Shown here one piece after another: positions 45,184 to 54,000 of a stretch of DNA of 64,000 nt (position 1 is its first letter; each line of letters starts with the position of its first letter). Under the pieces are notes generated by a model. It saw only the letters and a list, made by a program, of their open reading frames with translations, had not been told where the DNA came from and did not search any database. The translations under genes and the position numbers were made by a program. Location: assembly GCA_002069015.1 (NCBI GenBank), contig MWBL01000004.1:1-64000 (forward strand), read 5' to 3'. This DNA comes from Firmicutes bacterium ADurb.Bin300. GTDB taxonomy: Bacteria; Bacillota; Clostridia; Oscillospirales; Acutalibacteraceae.

Positions 45184-46608
45184 ATGAAGGTCTTATTTGC
45201 GACAAGCGAGGCGCTTCCTTTCGCGGCGAGCGGGGGTCTCGGTGAAGTGGCGGGATCGCTTCCGCAGGCGTTGAGAAAAAGGCTTGTAGGTTGCCGTGTG
45301 GTAATGCCCCTTTACGGTACTATTGACCCGAAGCTCAAGGAATCAATGAGATTTATTACGCATATATGTGTGCCCGTCGCATGGCGAAGGCAGTATTGCG
45401 GGATATTTGAGGCAAAGGCGGGCGGAGTGATATATTATCTTATTGACAATCAGTATTATTTCAAAAGAGATACCATGTACGGTCATTATGACGATGCGGA
45501 GAGGTTTGCCTTTTTCTCGCGTGCCGTACTTGAGATAATACCGAGCATTGATTTTAAGCCCGACATAATACACTGCAATGACTGGGAAACCGCGCTGACT
45601 CCTTTTTATTATTCAACAATTTTTGCCCAACAGCCCGGATACGAGGGAATTAAAACGATTTTTACAATTCACAACATACAGTATCAGGGCGTTTACGGAA
45701 ATGAGCTGATAGAAAACGTTATAGGCGCGGACATGACGCATTATAATTTTCTGCGGTACGACAATAGTGTAAATCTAATGAAAGCAGGTATAGAGTGCTC
45801 CAACGTGGTGACGACAGTAAGCCCTTCATATGCAAAAGAAATTTTAGACCCATGGCATTCGCACGGGCTTGACACGATTTTGAAGGCTCGTTCATGGAAA
45901 ATACACGGAATCTTAAACGGAATAGATACAGACAGCTATAATCCCGAAACCGATTCGGAAATTTACGCCAACTACAGTGCTGACGTTATAAGTAATAAAG
46001 CCCTAAACAAAAAGAAGCTTCAGCAAAGGTTCGGGCTTTCACAAAATAAAGCCATACCGGTTGTGGGGATGGTAACAAGGCTTGTCTCCCACAAGGGTCT
46101 TGACCTTATTAAAAGCGTCCTTGAGGAGTTTCTCATCACAACGGACGTTCAGTTCATCGTGCTCGGATCCGGTGAATGGCAGTATGAGAGTTTTTTCAAG
46201 GATATGGCTGAAAAATATCCTGATAAATTTGTAATCACTCTGGGCTTTTTCCCGGAGCTTGCACGAAAAATATATGCCGGAAGCGATCTTTTCCTTATGC
46301 CCTCAAAAAGCGAGCCGTGCGGACTTTCCCAAATGGTAGCCCTGCGCTACGGAGCGATTCCGATAGTACGCGAAACGGGCGGTCTTAGGGATACGGTTAG
46401 CGACAGTGCGGACAATAAGGGAAACGGCTTTGTGTTTTCAAACTACAACGCCCATGATATGCTTGCCGCTCTAAAGCGCGCTTGCGAAGGGTATAAAAAT
46501 AAGGCGGGCTGGGAAATTCTTGTTAAAAGAGCTATGCAGTGTGATAACAGCTGGGGGAAATCGGCAAAGGAATATATGAGGCTTTACAGGGAAACGGTAA
46601 AGCAGTAA
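45184..46608 (+). CDS. glgA: Glycogen synthase (ADP-glucose)
   Basis: GlgA adds glucose from ADP-glucose to alpha-1,4 chains. The 474-residue GT5 protein has the N-terminal substrate loop AASGGLGEVAGSLPQAL, an S-G-G-L form of the usual K-x-G-G-L. It also has FTIHNIQYQGVY, HGILNGIDTDSYNP, VVGMVTRLVSHKGLDL and the C-terminal PSKSEPCGLSQMVALRYGAIPIVRETGGL donor site (in part). AAAGG lies 9 bases before ATG 45184; an ATG three codons earlier abuts that site. It closes the glg operon and meets the XRE regulator gene tail-to-tail with 3 bases between. Confidence 0.95.
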   Translation: MKVLFATSEALPFAASGGLGEVAGSLPQALRKRLVGCRVVMPLYGTIDPKLKESMRFITHICVPVAWRRQYCGIFEAKAGGVIYYLIDNQYYFKRDTMYGHYDDAERFAFFSRAVLEIIPSIDFKPDIIHCNDWETALTPFYYSTIFAQQPGYEGIKTIFTIHNIQYQGVYGNELIENVIGADMTHYNFLRYDNSVNLMKAGIECSNVVTTVSPSYAKEILDPWHSHGLDTILKARSWKIHGILNGIDTDSYNPETDSEIYANYSADVISNKALNKKKLQQRFGLSQNKAIPVVGMVTRLVSHKGLDLIKSVLEEFLITTDVQFIVLGSGEWQYESFFKDMAEKYPDKFVITLGFFPELARKIYAGSDLFLMPSKSEPCGLSQMVALRYGAIPIVRETGGLRDTVSDSADNKGNGFVFSNYNAHDMLAALKRACEGYKNKAGWEILVKRAMQCDNSWGKSAKEYMRLYRETVKQ

Positions 46609-46611
46609 TGC

Positions 46612-47205
46612 CTATAATACGGCACAGTTCTTTTTAATATAATCTTCCGTTTTAGCTATCAGGGTTTGAATGCAAAGCGGCTGAGAGCCTCCTTTTCTCT
46701 TTACGTCGACTGCTCTATCCGGAAAATCGTGAAGCATGCGCTCAATTGAGGCAAGAGCAAGCACATCGGTATGTTTGGTGGAAAGAGAGAACCATCGTTT
46801 CGGGATATAACCGCTGTTTGCCGTGGCGATAAGAGCACGATAAATGAAAAGGGCATAAAGCAAATCCAAATGCTCACCCGCAACGGCACCGCCTGCATGA
46901 ATTCTCTCGGAGCTGACTAAACAGGCTCGGTAAACGGTGGCGGGGGAAAAGGAATTGTCCTCCTCACAGTCCTCAAGCTCACTGCCCGACAGCCCGTAGC
47001 GGCTGACTTTCCTGCCTAAAAGGTAGTCTGTCGTAACATTGTAATAATCAGCGGCACGGCATAAAAAATCGAGTCCGCACTCTCTTATTCCTTTTTCATA
47101 ATGGGATAAAAGAGCTTGGGAGATATTCAAATGAAACGCAGCTTCCTTTTGACTGAGTTTTTTTTCGTATCTTAACTGAGTAAGGCGCTCGGGGAAGGAG
47201 GACAT
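46612..47205 (-). CDS. XRE-family transcriptional regulator
   Basis: Residues 4-60 are a Cro/CI-type helix-turn-helix (FPERLTQLRYEKKLSQKEAA, then LNISQALLSHYEKG) followed by ADYYNVTTDYLLGR, the usual linker in Firmicutes XRE proteins. The C-terminal 125 residues are helical and unlike known effector domains. It is convergent with glgA and divergent from the histidine phosphatase gene, with 62 bases between the two starts, so it may control that gene pair or itself. AAAGG lies 9 bases before ATG 47205. Confidence 0.85.
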   Translation of the reverse strand: MSSFPERLTQLRYEKKLSQKEAAFHLNISQALLSHYEKGIRECGLDFLCRAADYYNVTTDYLLGRKVSRYGLSGSELEDCEEDNSFSPATVYRACLVSSERIHAGGAVAGEHLDLLYALFIYRALIATANSGYIPKRWFSLSTKHTDVLALASIERMLHDFPDRAVDVKRKGGSQPLCIQTLIAKTEDYIKKNCAVL

Positions 47206-47267
47206 AAGCCTCAACCTTTCAATATATTATACTATCCGTATATTACCACAAACTTTCGGAGGTTTCA

Positions 47268-47909
47268 ATGAAAACTTATCGCATATACTTTATAAGGCAT
47301 GGCAGGCATAGCGGCGCCGACGAGGGCAGATATATCGGTAATCAAGACGAAGCTCTTTCAAAAGAAGGAAAAGCCGAGCTTATTAAGCTAAAAAAGGAGC
47401 TTGCTTATCCTCAAGGTGCGGTTGTTGTTTCGAGTCCTCTCAAGCGCTGCTTAGAGACGGCGCGCATTCTTTATCCCGAAAATGAGCCGGCAATTATAAG
47501 AGGCTTTGCGGAATGCGATTTTGGAGAGTTTGAAGGGTTGACGGCGGATGAACTGAAGCCTTATCCCGAATTCGGAGAATGGCTTAAGGGGGGAGAGGGC
47601 GCCGCGCCGCCCCACGGAGAAAGCAACCGTGAATTTAAAAATCGCGTAATTACCGACTTTTTACGACTGATACAGGGACTGCTTAAAACAGGTACCGATT
47701 CTTGTGTGGTTATAACGCATGGCGGAGTTATAATGATGCTCCTGTCATATTTCGGTATTCCCGAGCTGCCGATGCATGAATGGCTGACTCCCTTCGGATG
47801 TGGTTATACCGTGCGTATAACGCCGTCTATTTGGTCAAGAATTAATAAATTTGAGGTAATAGCAGAAATTCCGTCAAGGCAAGGAAAAACAGGAGAAACT
47901 TTGAAATGA
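47268..47909 (+). CDS. Histidine phosphatase family protein (phosphoglycerate mutase-like)
   Basis: The 213-residue protein has the phospho-histidine motif YFIRHGRHSG near the start, VVSSPLKRCLETA around residue 50, ECDFGEFEG and the second histidine in VVITHGGVIMML. It belongs to the small-molecule phosphatase branch (CobC/PhoE-like) rather than glycolytic mutase, judging by length and the GEFEG motif. CGGAGG precedes ATG 47268. Its stop overlaps the next gene's start (ATGA), so the phosphatase and the amidohydrolase are likely made together. Substrate unknown. Confidence 0.88.
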   Translation: MKTYRIYFIRHGRHSGADEGRYIGNQDEALSKEGKAELIKLKKELAYPQGAVVVSSPLKRCLETARILYPENEPAIIRGFAECDFGEFEGLTADELKPYPEFGEWLKGGEGAAPPHGESNREFKNRVITDFLRLIQGLLKTGTDSCVVITHGGVIMMLLSYFGIPELPMHEWLTPFGCGYTVRITPSIWSRINKFEVIAEIPSRQGKTGETLK

Positions 47910-48739
47910 GTGATTACAGAATATTTGCAAACCATGCACATGTGTTTCCCGAGGGCTCAAAATCGGGCGCGACGGTCGAGGACTTAAAAAAACTGATGGA
48001 GCAGTGCGAGATAGAAAAAGCCGTCTGCTTTGCAACCTTCACGGAGCAAAACACAAGAGTGGGGGCAGATGCCAACACTAACAGATGGCTTGCAAGCGAA
48101 ATTAAGAGCGAGCCGAACCTTGTCGGCTTCGGAACATTAGATTTTGATAAGGGAAACTTAACAAAACAGGTGGAGGAAATTGCCGATTTAGGCTTAAAGG
48201 GCATAAAGGTACATCCCGCTTACCAGGAGGTAAGGGTTGACGGGGAGGAGCTTTTTGAGGTCTACGGCGCAGCTTCCGAAAGAAATTTATTTATATCCTT
48301 CCATACGGGGCTGCATTGGCACCGTCTTTCAGATTATCATATGCTTTTATGGGATGAAGTCGCATACAACTTCCCGCTTCTTAGATTCAGCATGGAGCAT
48401 ATGGGAGGCTACAGCTTTTTCAAGGAAGCGCTTGCGGTTATGAATAACAATAAGCGCGGCGAGTTTGACAGAGTTTTCGCGGGCTGGACATCCATAGATA
48501 TGAGCGAGGACGAGTTCGGGAACATCCGAGCGGGAGCGTGGTCACTTACTGACGAACAGCTTTGTGACATAATATTTCAGACAGGGGAGAACAGAAGTAT
48601 TTTCGGACTCGATTTTCCTTATAACAATGCCGAAAAGACTAAAAAATCAATTGAAAGGATTAAAAATCTCCCGATTTCCGAGACGGCAAAACGAGGAATA
48701 CTCGGTGATAATCTCAGGAGGATTTTAGGAGAGGGATAA
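47906..48739 (+). CDS. Amidohydrolase-family TIM-barrel protein
   Basis: The 277-residue protein resembles amidohydrolase family 2: NHAHVFPEG at the N-terminus gives the HxH metal ligands, GLKGIKVHPAYQ holds the next His, then ISFHTGLHWHR, MEHMGGYSF and a late GLDFPYNNAEKT with the conserved Asp. Members hydrolyse or decarboxylate small organic acids. The reaction here is unknown. It overlaps the histidine phosphatase gene by 4 bases and is followed by a strong terminator. Confidence 0.82.
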   Translation: MSDYRIFANHAHVFPEGSKSGATVEDLKKLMEQCEIEKAVCFATFTEQNTRVGADANTNRWLASEIKSEPNLVGFGTLDFDKGNLTKQVEEIADLGLKGIKVHPAYQEVRVDGEELFEVYGAASERNLFISFHTGLHWHRLSDYHMLLWDEVAYNFPLLRFSMEHMGGYSFFKEALAVMNNNKRGEFDRVFAGWTSIDMSEDEFGNIRAGAWSLTDEQLCDIIFQTGENRSIFGLDFPYNNAEKTKKSIERIKNLPISETAKRGILGDNLRRILGEG

Positions 48740-48745
48740 TCCGAT

Positions 48746-48781
48746 AAAAAATCGTGCCGCTAATCAGCGGCACGATTTTTG
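48746..48781. terminator. Bidirectional terminator between amidohydrolase and folD
   Basis: An A-tract and TCGTGCCGCT pair perfectly with AGCGGCACGA and a T-tract around the 4-base loop AATC. It serves the two converging genes and reads as a terminator on both strands. Confidence 0.95.
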
Positions 48782-48782
48782 T

Positions 48783-49628
48783 TTACTGAATCCCGAACAG
48801 TTTTTCAGCCGCGCTGACAGTCTGCTTCATGAGCATTGCTATTGTCACGGGTCCTACGCCTCCGGGAACAGGAGTATAAGCAGAGCTTTTAGCGGCGCAG
48901 TTCTCCATATCAATATCTCCCTTGTTTCCCTTGTTGTAACCGGCGTCAATAAGCACGGCACCCTTCTTAATCCAGTCGGCCTTTACAAAAGAAGGCTTAC
49001 CGACTGCCGCAATAACAATATCTGCACGGCGAACAACCTGCGGCAGATTTGTTGTTCTGGAATGGGCTATGGTTACGGTGGCGTTTTGATTGAGCATCAA
49101 CGCGGCTACGGGCTTTCCCAAAATAGCACTGCGTCCTATGACGACAACCTCCCTGCCTTCAATCTCGATGCCGTAATGCAAAAGCAGAGAAAGAATTGCA
49201 AGAGGTGTTGCGCTTACATATGCGGGAAAACCCATTGACATAAGACCGAAGCCTGCTGAATTTACACCGTCAACATCCTTTTCAAGAGATATTGCATCAA
49301 AGCAGGCTCTCTCGTCAATCTGCTCGGGAACAGGGTGCTGCAGCAAAATACCGCATACCTCGGGATTGTTATTAAGCTCGTTTATTTTCGCGAGAAGCTC
49401 GTCTGTAGTAGTATTTTTACCCATCTCAACCTTTAGCGACGCCATACCGATTCTTGCGCATGCGTTGCCCTTCATTCTCACATAGGTGACGCTGGCGGGA
49501 TTATCTCCTACTATGATAGTGGCAAGCACGGGCGCCTTCCCGCTTTTTTCGCGAATAACCTCCACTCGTTTTGTAAGCTCGCCTTCAACCTCGGCTGCGT
49601 ATGCTTTTCCGTCAATTAATAAAGACAT
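48783..49628 (-). CDS. folD: Bifunctional methylene-THF dehydrogenase/cyclohydrolase FolD
   Basis: FolD interconverts 5,10-methylene-, methenyl- and 10-formyl-tetrahydrofolate for purine and fMet synthesis. The 281-residue protein has the catalytic Lys region YVRMKGNACARIGM (Lys in the YxxxK pattern), LLQHPVPEQID, DVDGVNSAGFG, and the NADP site VVIGRSAILGKPVAALML. The C-terminal PGGVGPVTIAMLM completes the signatures. GAGGT lies before ATG 49628. It lies 16 bases after the secernin-like gene. Confidence 0.96.
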   Translation of the reverse strand: MSLLIDGKAYAAEVEGELTKRVEVIREKSGKAPVLATIIVGDNPASVTYVRMKGNACARIGMASLKVEMGKNTTTDELLAKINELNNNPEVCGILLQHPVPEQIDERACFDAISLEKDVDGVNSAGFGLMSMGFPAYVSATPLAILSLLLHYGIEIEGREVVVIGRSAILGKPVAALMLNQNATVTIAHSRTTNLPQVVRRADIVIAAVGKPSFVKADWIKKGAVLIDAGYNKGNKGDIDMENCAAKSSAYTPVPGGVGPVTIAMLMKQTVSAAEKLFGIQ

Positions 49629-49644
49629 TTTTCTACCTCAAATA

Positions 49645-50916
49645 TTATTGTTTTATCAGCTGTTTGTTCTGATTTTTCCAATAGTGCGAATAAAAAGGGC
49701 TTGTATATTGCTTCTTACCCGACTCGTTTTTCGCAAGGCAATTCTCCAGGTTCTTGTATAGCTTTTGCTCCCGCTCCTTTGCGTATCGCATAAGCTCTAG
49801 CTTATCAAGGTTATCGGATGCTTTATTCGCCATACTCAGGAGCTCATTTTCTATTATGTCCCTTTCCTTAAGAAACTCCTCTAAACCGGCTGTGTTGCCG
49901 CGGATAAAAGCTCTTCGCGTTTTTTCCGCGCGCTTCCATTTTTCAACCGCCTGAACCTGCCTGTCCTCGGTGAAAAACATACTGTAATCATCTATAAACC
50001 AGAAGGGCTTATAAAGAGAAACGCACGGCAGGGAGGTGTCGGCAATCCAAAGCGTTATATCGTCGTCTTTTTCCCGAACAATCAAACTGCCGGTAGTCTG
50101 GCTGGAGATAACTCCGCCCGCATGCATACAGACGCTGTTCATGCTTCCCGCACAAAAGCTTGCCACTTTTTCATTACCGCAATGACTTCTCAAAGCGCCC
50201 ATGACCGAGACAACATCAATGCTCCCCTTATTTTCCTTCAGGAAGGAAGTGGTGAAGCGCTGTCTTTCATTGCCCTTTGACCCGAACGAAAATACCTTGT
50301 CATCATAACGGTCCTTAAAGCGGACGCCTTTTTCAAAATTACATTTGTCGTAATCCGCCTGCAATGTTAACGAGTTGGAAATACTGTAGAAGTCATTAAT
50401 CCTCTTAACTGCCCAGAGCTTCCCGGCGGTTTCCAACACATAACCCTCTTTGCTATCCGATATGATGAAAGAGTTATGGTAACGAAGATTTGCCGTGAAG
50501 CCTGCTTTTCCCCCCTGACCGTATTGCTCGAGCAGAAATACGATATAATCAACCGCTTCCTCAGCAGTATCACAGCCTTCAAGCGCAAGTCTTAGCATAT
50601 CCATCCCTAACAACGCGGCTTCCTTAGATTGCTTTTCCTTTGTAAAAACCGCCTCGTTGCCTATAACCAAGCCCTTGCTGTTAATACCCATTTCTGCGCC
50701 CCACATCCAGCTTGGCTTCATAAGGACGACTTCGTTTATTTTTTCTTTTGCCAAAAGCTCAATATACGTGCATTTGACAGATTGCCCGTTTTCCCTTTTC
50801 CCCGCGGGAATTCTAATCATTATCATAGGTTCATTAGGCTCTCTGTCACTGTTTTTACCGAATATTACGCTGCTGTCCCTTGTTGCGCCCGGGAGAGCTA
50901 ATAAAGTATCACACAT
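49645..50916 (-). CDS. C69-family (secernin-like) Ntn hydrolase
   Basis: The 423-residue protein starts MCDTLLALPGATRDSSVIFGKNSDR, the secernin/C69 signature in which Cys2 becomes the N-terminal nucleophile after Met removal. SWMWGAEMGINSKGLVIGNEAVFT and the later YSISNSLTL match the Ntn-hydrolase core. Members are dipeptidases or acyl-amide hydrolases; physiological substrates are mostly unknown. AAGGAG lies 8 bases before ATG 50916. It lies after a truncated acetyltransferase fragment and before folD on the same strand. Confidence 0.88.
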   Translation of the reverse strand: MCDTLLALPGATRDSSVIFGKNSDREPNEPMIMIRIPAGKRENGQSVKCTYIELLAKEKINEVVLMKPSWMWGAEMGINSKGLVIGNEAVFTKEKQSKEAALLGMDMLRLALEGCDTAEEAVDYIVFLLEQYGQGGKAGFTANLRYHNSFIISDSKEGYVLETAGKLWAVKRINDFYSISNSLTLQADYDKCNFEKGVRFKDRYDDKVFSFGSKGNERQRFTTSFLKENKGSIDVVSVMGALRSHCGNEKVASFCAGSMNSVCMHAGGVISSQTTGSLIVREKDDDITLWIADTSLPCVSLYKPFWFIDDYSMFFTEDRQVQAVEKWKRAEKTRRAFIRGNTAGLEEFLKERDIIENELLSMANKASDNLDKLELMRYAKEREQKLYKNLENCLAKNESGKKQYTSPFYSHYWKNQNKQLIKQ

Positions 50917-50962
50917 AAGCTAATCTCCTTTTCCTTATTAGAATTCAACCGCCTTAGGTACC

Positions 50963-51058
50963 TCAAAAACAATAGCACCCCCTTTCTTTTCCCTCGTTTT
51001 TGATTAGACTCATTAGCTTGTCTTCGTCTGATTCTTTGTTGTATTTTCTGATGTACAT
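50963..51058 (-). pseudogene. N-terminal fragment of a GNAT acetyltransferase
   Basis: A GGAGG site precedes ATG 51058, which opens a 31-codon frame reading MYIRKYNKESDEDKLMSLIK and then NEGKERG before drifting to a stop at 50963. The start matches the beta1-alpha1 region of clostridial GNAT acetyltransferases, where IRKY is followed by an acidic helix. The acetyl-CoA-binding part is absent, so it is a broken gene left between the large repeat protein and the C69 hydrolase. Confidence 0.5.
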
Positions 51059-51073
51059 CTCTCAGACCTCCGA

Positions 51074-54000
51074 TTAGCCGTAAATTCCTAACGACATCCC
51101 AATTAGTCGCTGATAATCATCAAGGTTTAAGCTGCCGTCCTTAAACACATTAGAGGCGGCCAAGGCGGGTTCCGAAAGAACGCTGTGCCCGTTAAGAGTG
51201 AGATTAAGCATAAATGCATCAAGGGAATCAGTTACGCTGTCTCCGTTTAAGTCACCGGGGAGCACAACTATATAAGAAGTTTTTTTGCCTCCTTCCCCGG
51301 TGCAAACAATATGCGTGCCTGTTCCGCATAAATTCCCGTATGAGGGAGTTACCTCTATTTGAGAGTAGCCTGAAAAATCGGCATTAGAGGTGAAATATTC
51401 GACCGTTTTCATTTTATCTGTCTGCGGCAGCTCATAAATCAAATCGACAAACTGTGTTATCTTAAACATTTGTGCACGGTCTTTTTCGTCTAAAACTTCG
51501 TCTTTAACAATATCGGCGGCGGCACGGGACAATGCGGACAGAGTTTTTTGCCCGTTAACAGCAAGCTCAAGAATAAAAGCGTCGGAGGCGTCCGTTATAC
51601 TGTCGCCGTTCAAGTCGCCGGGAAGTATTAAGACATAATAAATTTTTGTGCCGTCTTGTGCCGTACAAATAATACGCGTACCTGTGCCGCAAAGGCTGCC
51701 GCTAAACGGCATTATTTCAATTTGAGAGAAGCCTTGAAAATCAAAAAAAGAGGTGAAATAATCGGCGGTTTTCATTTTATCTGTCGGCAGCAGTCTGTAT
51801 TCATTGTATAACGGCAATTCCTTAAATTGCGGAAGCCCGTCGTTTTCCGGGAAATACCTGCAGTCGGGGTACCAAACGGCATATTTTGTGTCGGCGCTTG
51901 CCGTTACCCAAGAGTTGAGGGCAGGCAGCAGGTCTGTACCGTAAGAAAGACTTTGGCTTGAGCCGAAGCCCTCGAGCGTACCGGCTGAAACAGTAAGGGA
52001 GTCGCCGGCTTTGGTAAAATAGCCGCATGAGGAGGTTGTACCGTAATTATCATAACCGTATGCGAGCGTTGAGGAAATTCCCGATATATAGCACGCATTT
52101 ACGGTAGAGGTATCCGAGTTACCTATAAGTTGACCCTTGCAAACAATGGGAGACAAAAGGGAATTAAAAAAGGTTGAAGAATAACAATTTGCATAGGTGC
52201 CCCGATAAGATGAACCGCAAATACCGCCTGCCGAAATATGTGAAACAGCTGTCCCGGAAATGCTTCCTTTACCTGCGTAACAATTCTTAACCACACCAAG
52301 GCTTGATGTGCCGCTTAAACCGCCTAATGAGAGGTATGTGCTGTTTGAGCTGATATCACTTGAACTGAAGCAGTTAATCCATTCTGTGTCACTGTCCGTT
52401 CCCGTTATTCCTCCGACATAAGAATAGTTAAATGAATTGACCGAGAGAAAAACGGACGAAGAGAGACCGGTTAATTTCGAATACGAAGAACGTCCGATTA
52501 CCCCACCGGCATATATATTACTCTCAGAGTTACCGTAAAGAATAATAACGCCGCTTGAGGAGCAATTCAAAACATCGGAATTGCTGCAAAAGCCTATTAG
52601 GGAGCCAATGTATAAAGCGGACGAAGAGTTTATCGAAATATCAACGTTTTCTAAGAAGAGATTATTAATTGCAGCCCTGTCCGTATTTCCGAATAGTCCC
52701 GTATATAAACTGCTCGAGGTAATTTTAAGATTACTGATTTTATGCCCGTCAGCATCGAAAACTCCCCTGAAGTTAGTAATCGGCATCCAGTTTTCACCGC
52801 CCAGAGAGATATCTGAAATGACCTTATATCCCGCATAATTCGAGTAAACCGAGTTTGTGTTGTTTGATAAATCGTTTATATTACCATATGCGCTTACCTG
52901 TTGCGAAAGATAAGCAAGCTCGGCGGCAGTGCTTATTTTATAGGGGTTATTTGTTTTATTATAGGAACCGCCCGAGACAGTATAAAGCCCTGTTGCTATA
53001 CCGACGCTTCCGTCGTCCCAGGTTAATACATCCCATTTCGTATAAAGAGTAACAGATGAGAGATATATCCATAAACCCTCTGAGTTTGTATAGACGGTAT
53101 TGGGTAAAAGCTCCCCCTCAATCGTGCAAACAAGCTCGGTACAGGCTGAATCGGCGTAATATCCTGTTGCTTTATAGGCGAATTTTAAGGGAAGTGAGGC
53201 TATAGTTACGGTACTGCCGATATATTCTACCGTCGCCTCCCCGTCCCTGTATCCGCCGTTTGAGCTTATTGTAAGACTATATGTTTTCAAAGACCAACCG
53301 GCATAAAGAGTAACGGGAGTTTCACATATCCAGTTGCCGTCTTCATCAAGATAGATTTCAGGTGTTGAGGAGCTTAGAGAACCTGATACGGTAATCACTA
53401 AATCGCCTGTTCCGCCTGCTCCTGTGTACCATCCCGTAAAATTATAGCCGTCTCGGACAGGATTTGTAACAGATTGCGCTAATAGGTTCGTGTTATTATG
53501 GATTTTAGCCAAAGCTGACGGCGTGTTTGTTAAGACTAAATCCTCGGTAGACAGCGTTACGTTTGAAATCCATCCTGCATAAAGCGTGGAATCCTCTGGT
53601 TTAATGTAGGAGCCGTTAGAGTCTGTAAAGCCCGATACATTGGGTAAAAATTTTCCGTCTGCTCCTATTACAAGCTTTCCGGTACCCCCTAAAGCCGTAT
53701 ACCAGCCTGCAAATTCGAGATATTCAGTCAACGGATTTATGATTTGTCCTAATGTTGAAGATGTATATACTGCGGTTACATATTCTGTAGGAGAATTTTC
53801 AAGCTCTTTTCCCTGTGTTGAAAGGAAAATTGTGTAAGAGTTTGAGGCAGTTGAGAAGCTTGCCGTTATATCGGTCGAGGGAGTTCCCTTTATCCGATAT
53901 CCTCCCGAGCTTACAAGAATATCTACTCCGCTCCCGCTGATTTGGGGCAAGCCGTGAAAAGTATAGCCGGTGTCGGCAGCGGCAAGTATGTCAATAGGCA

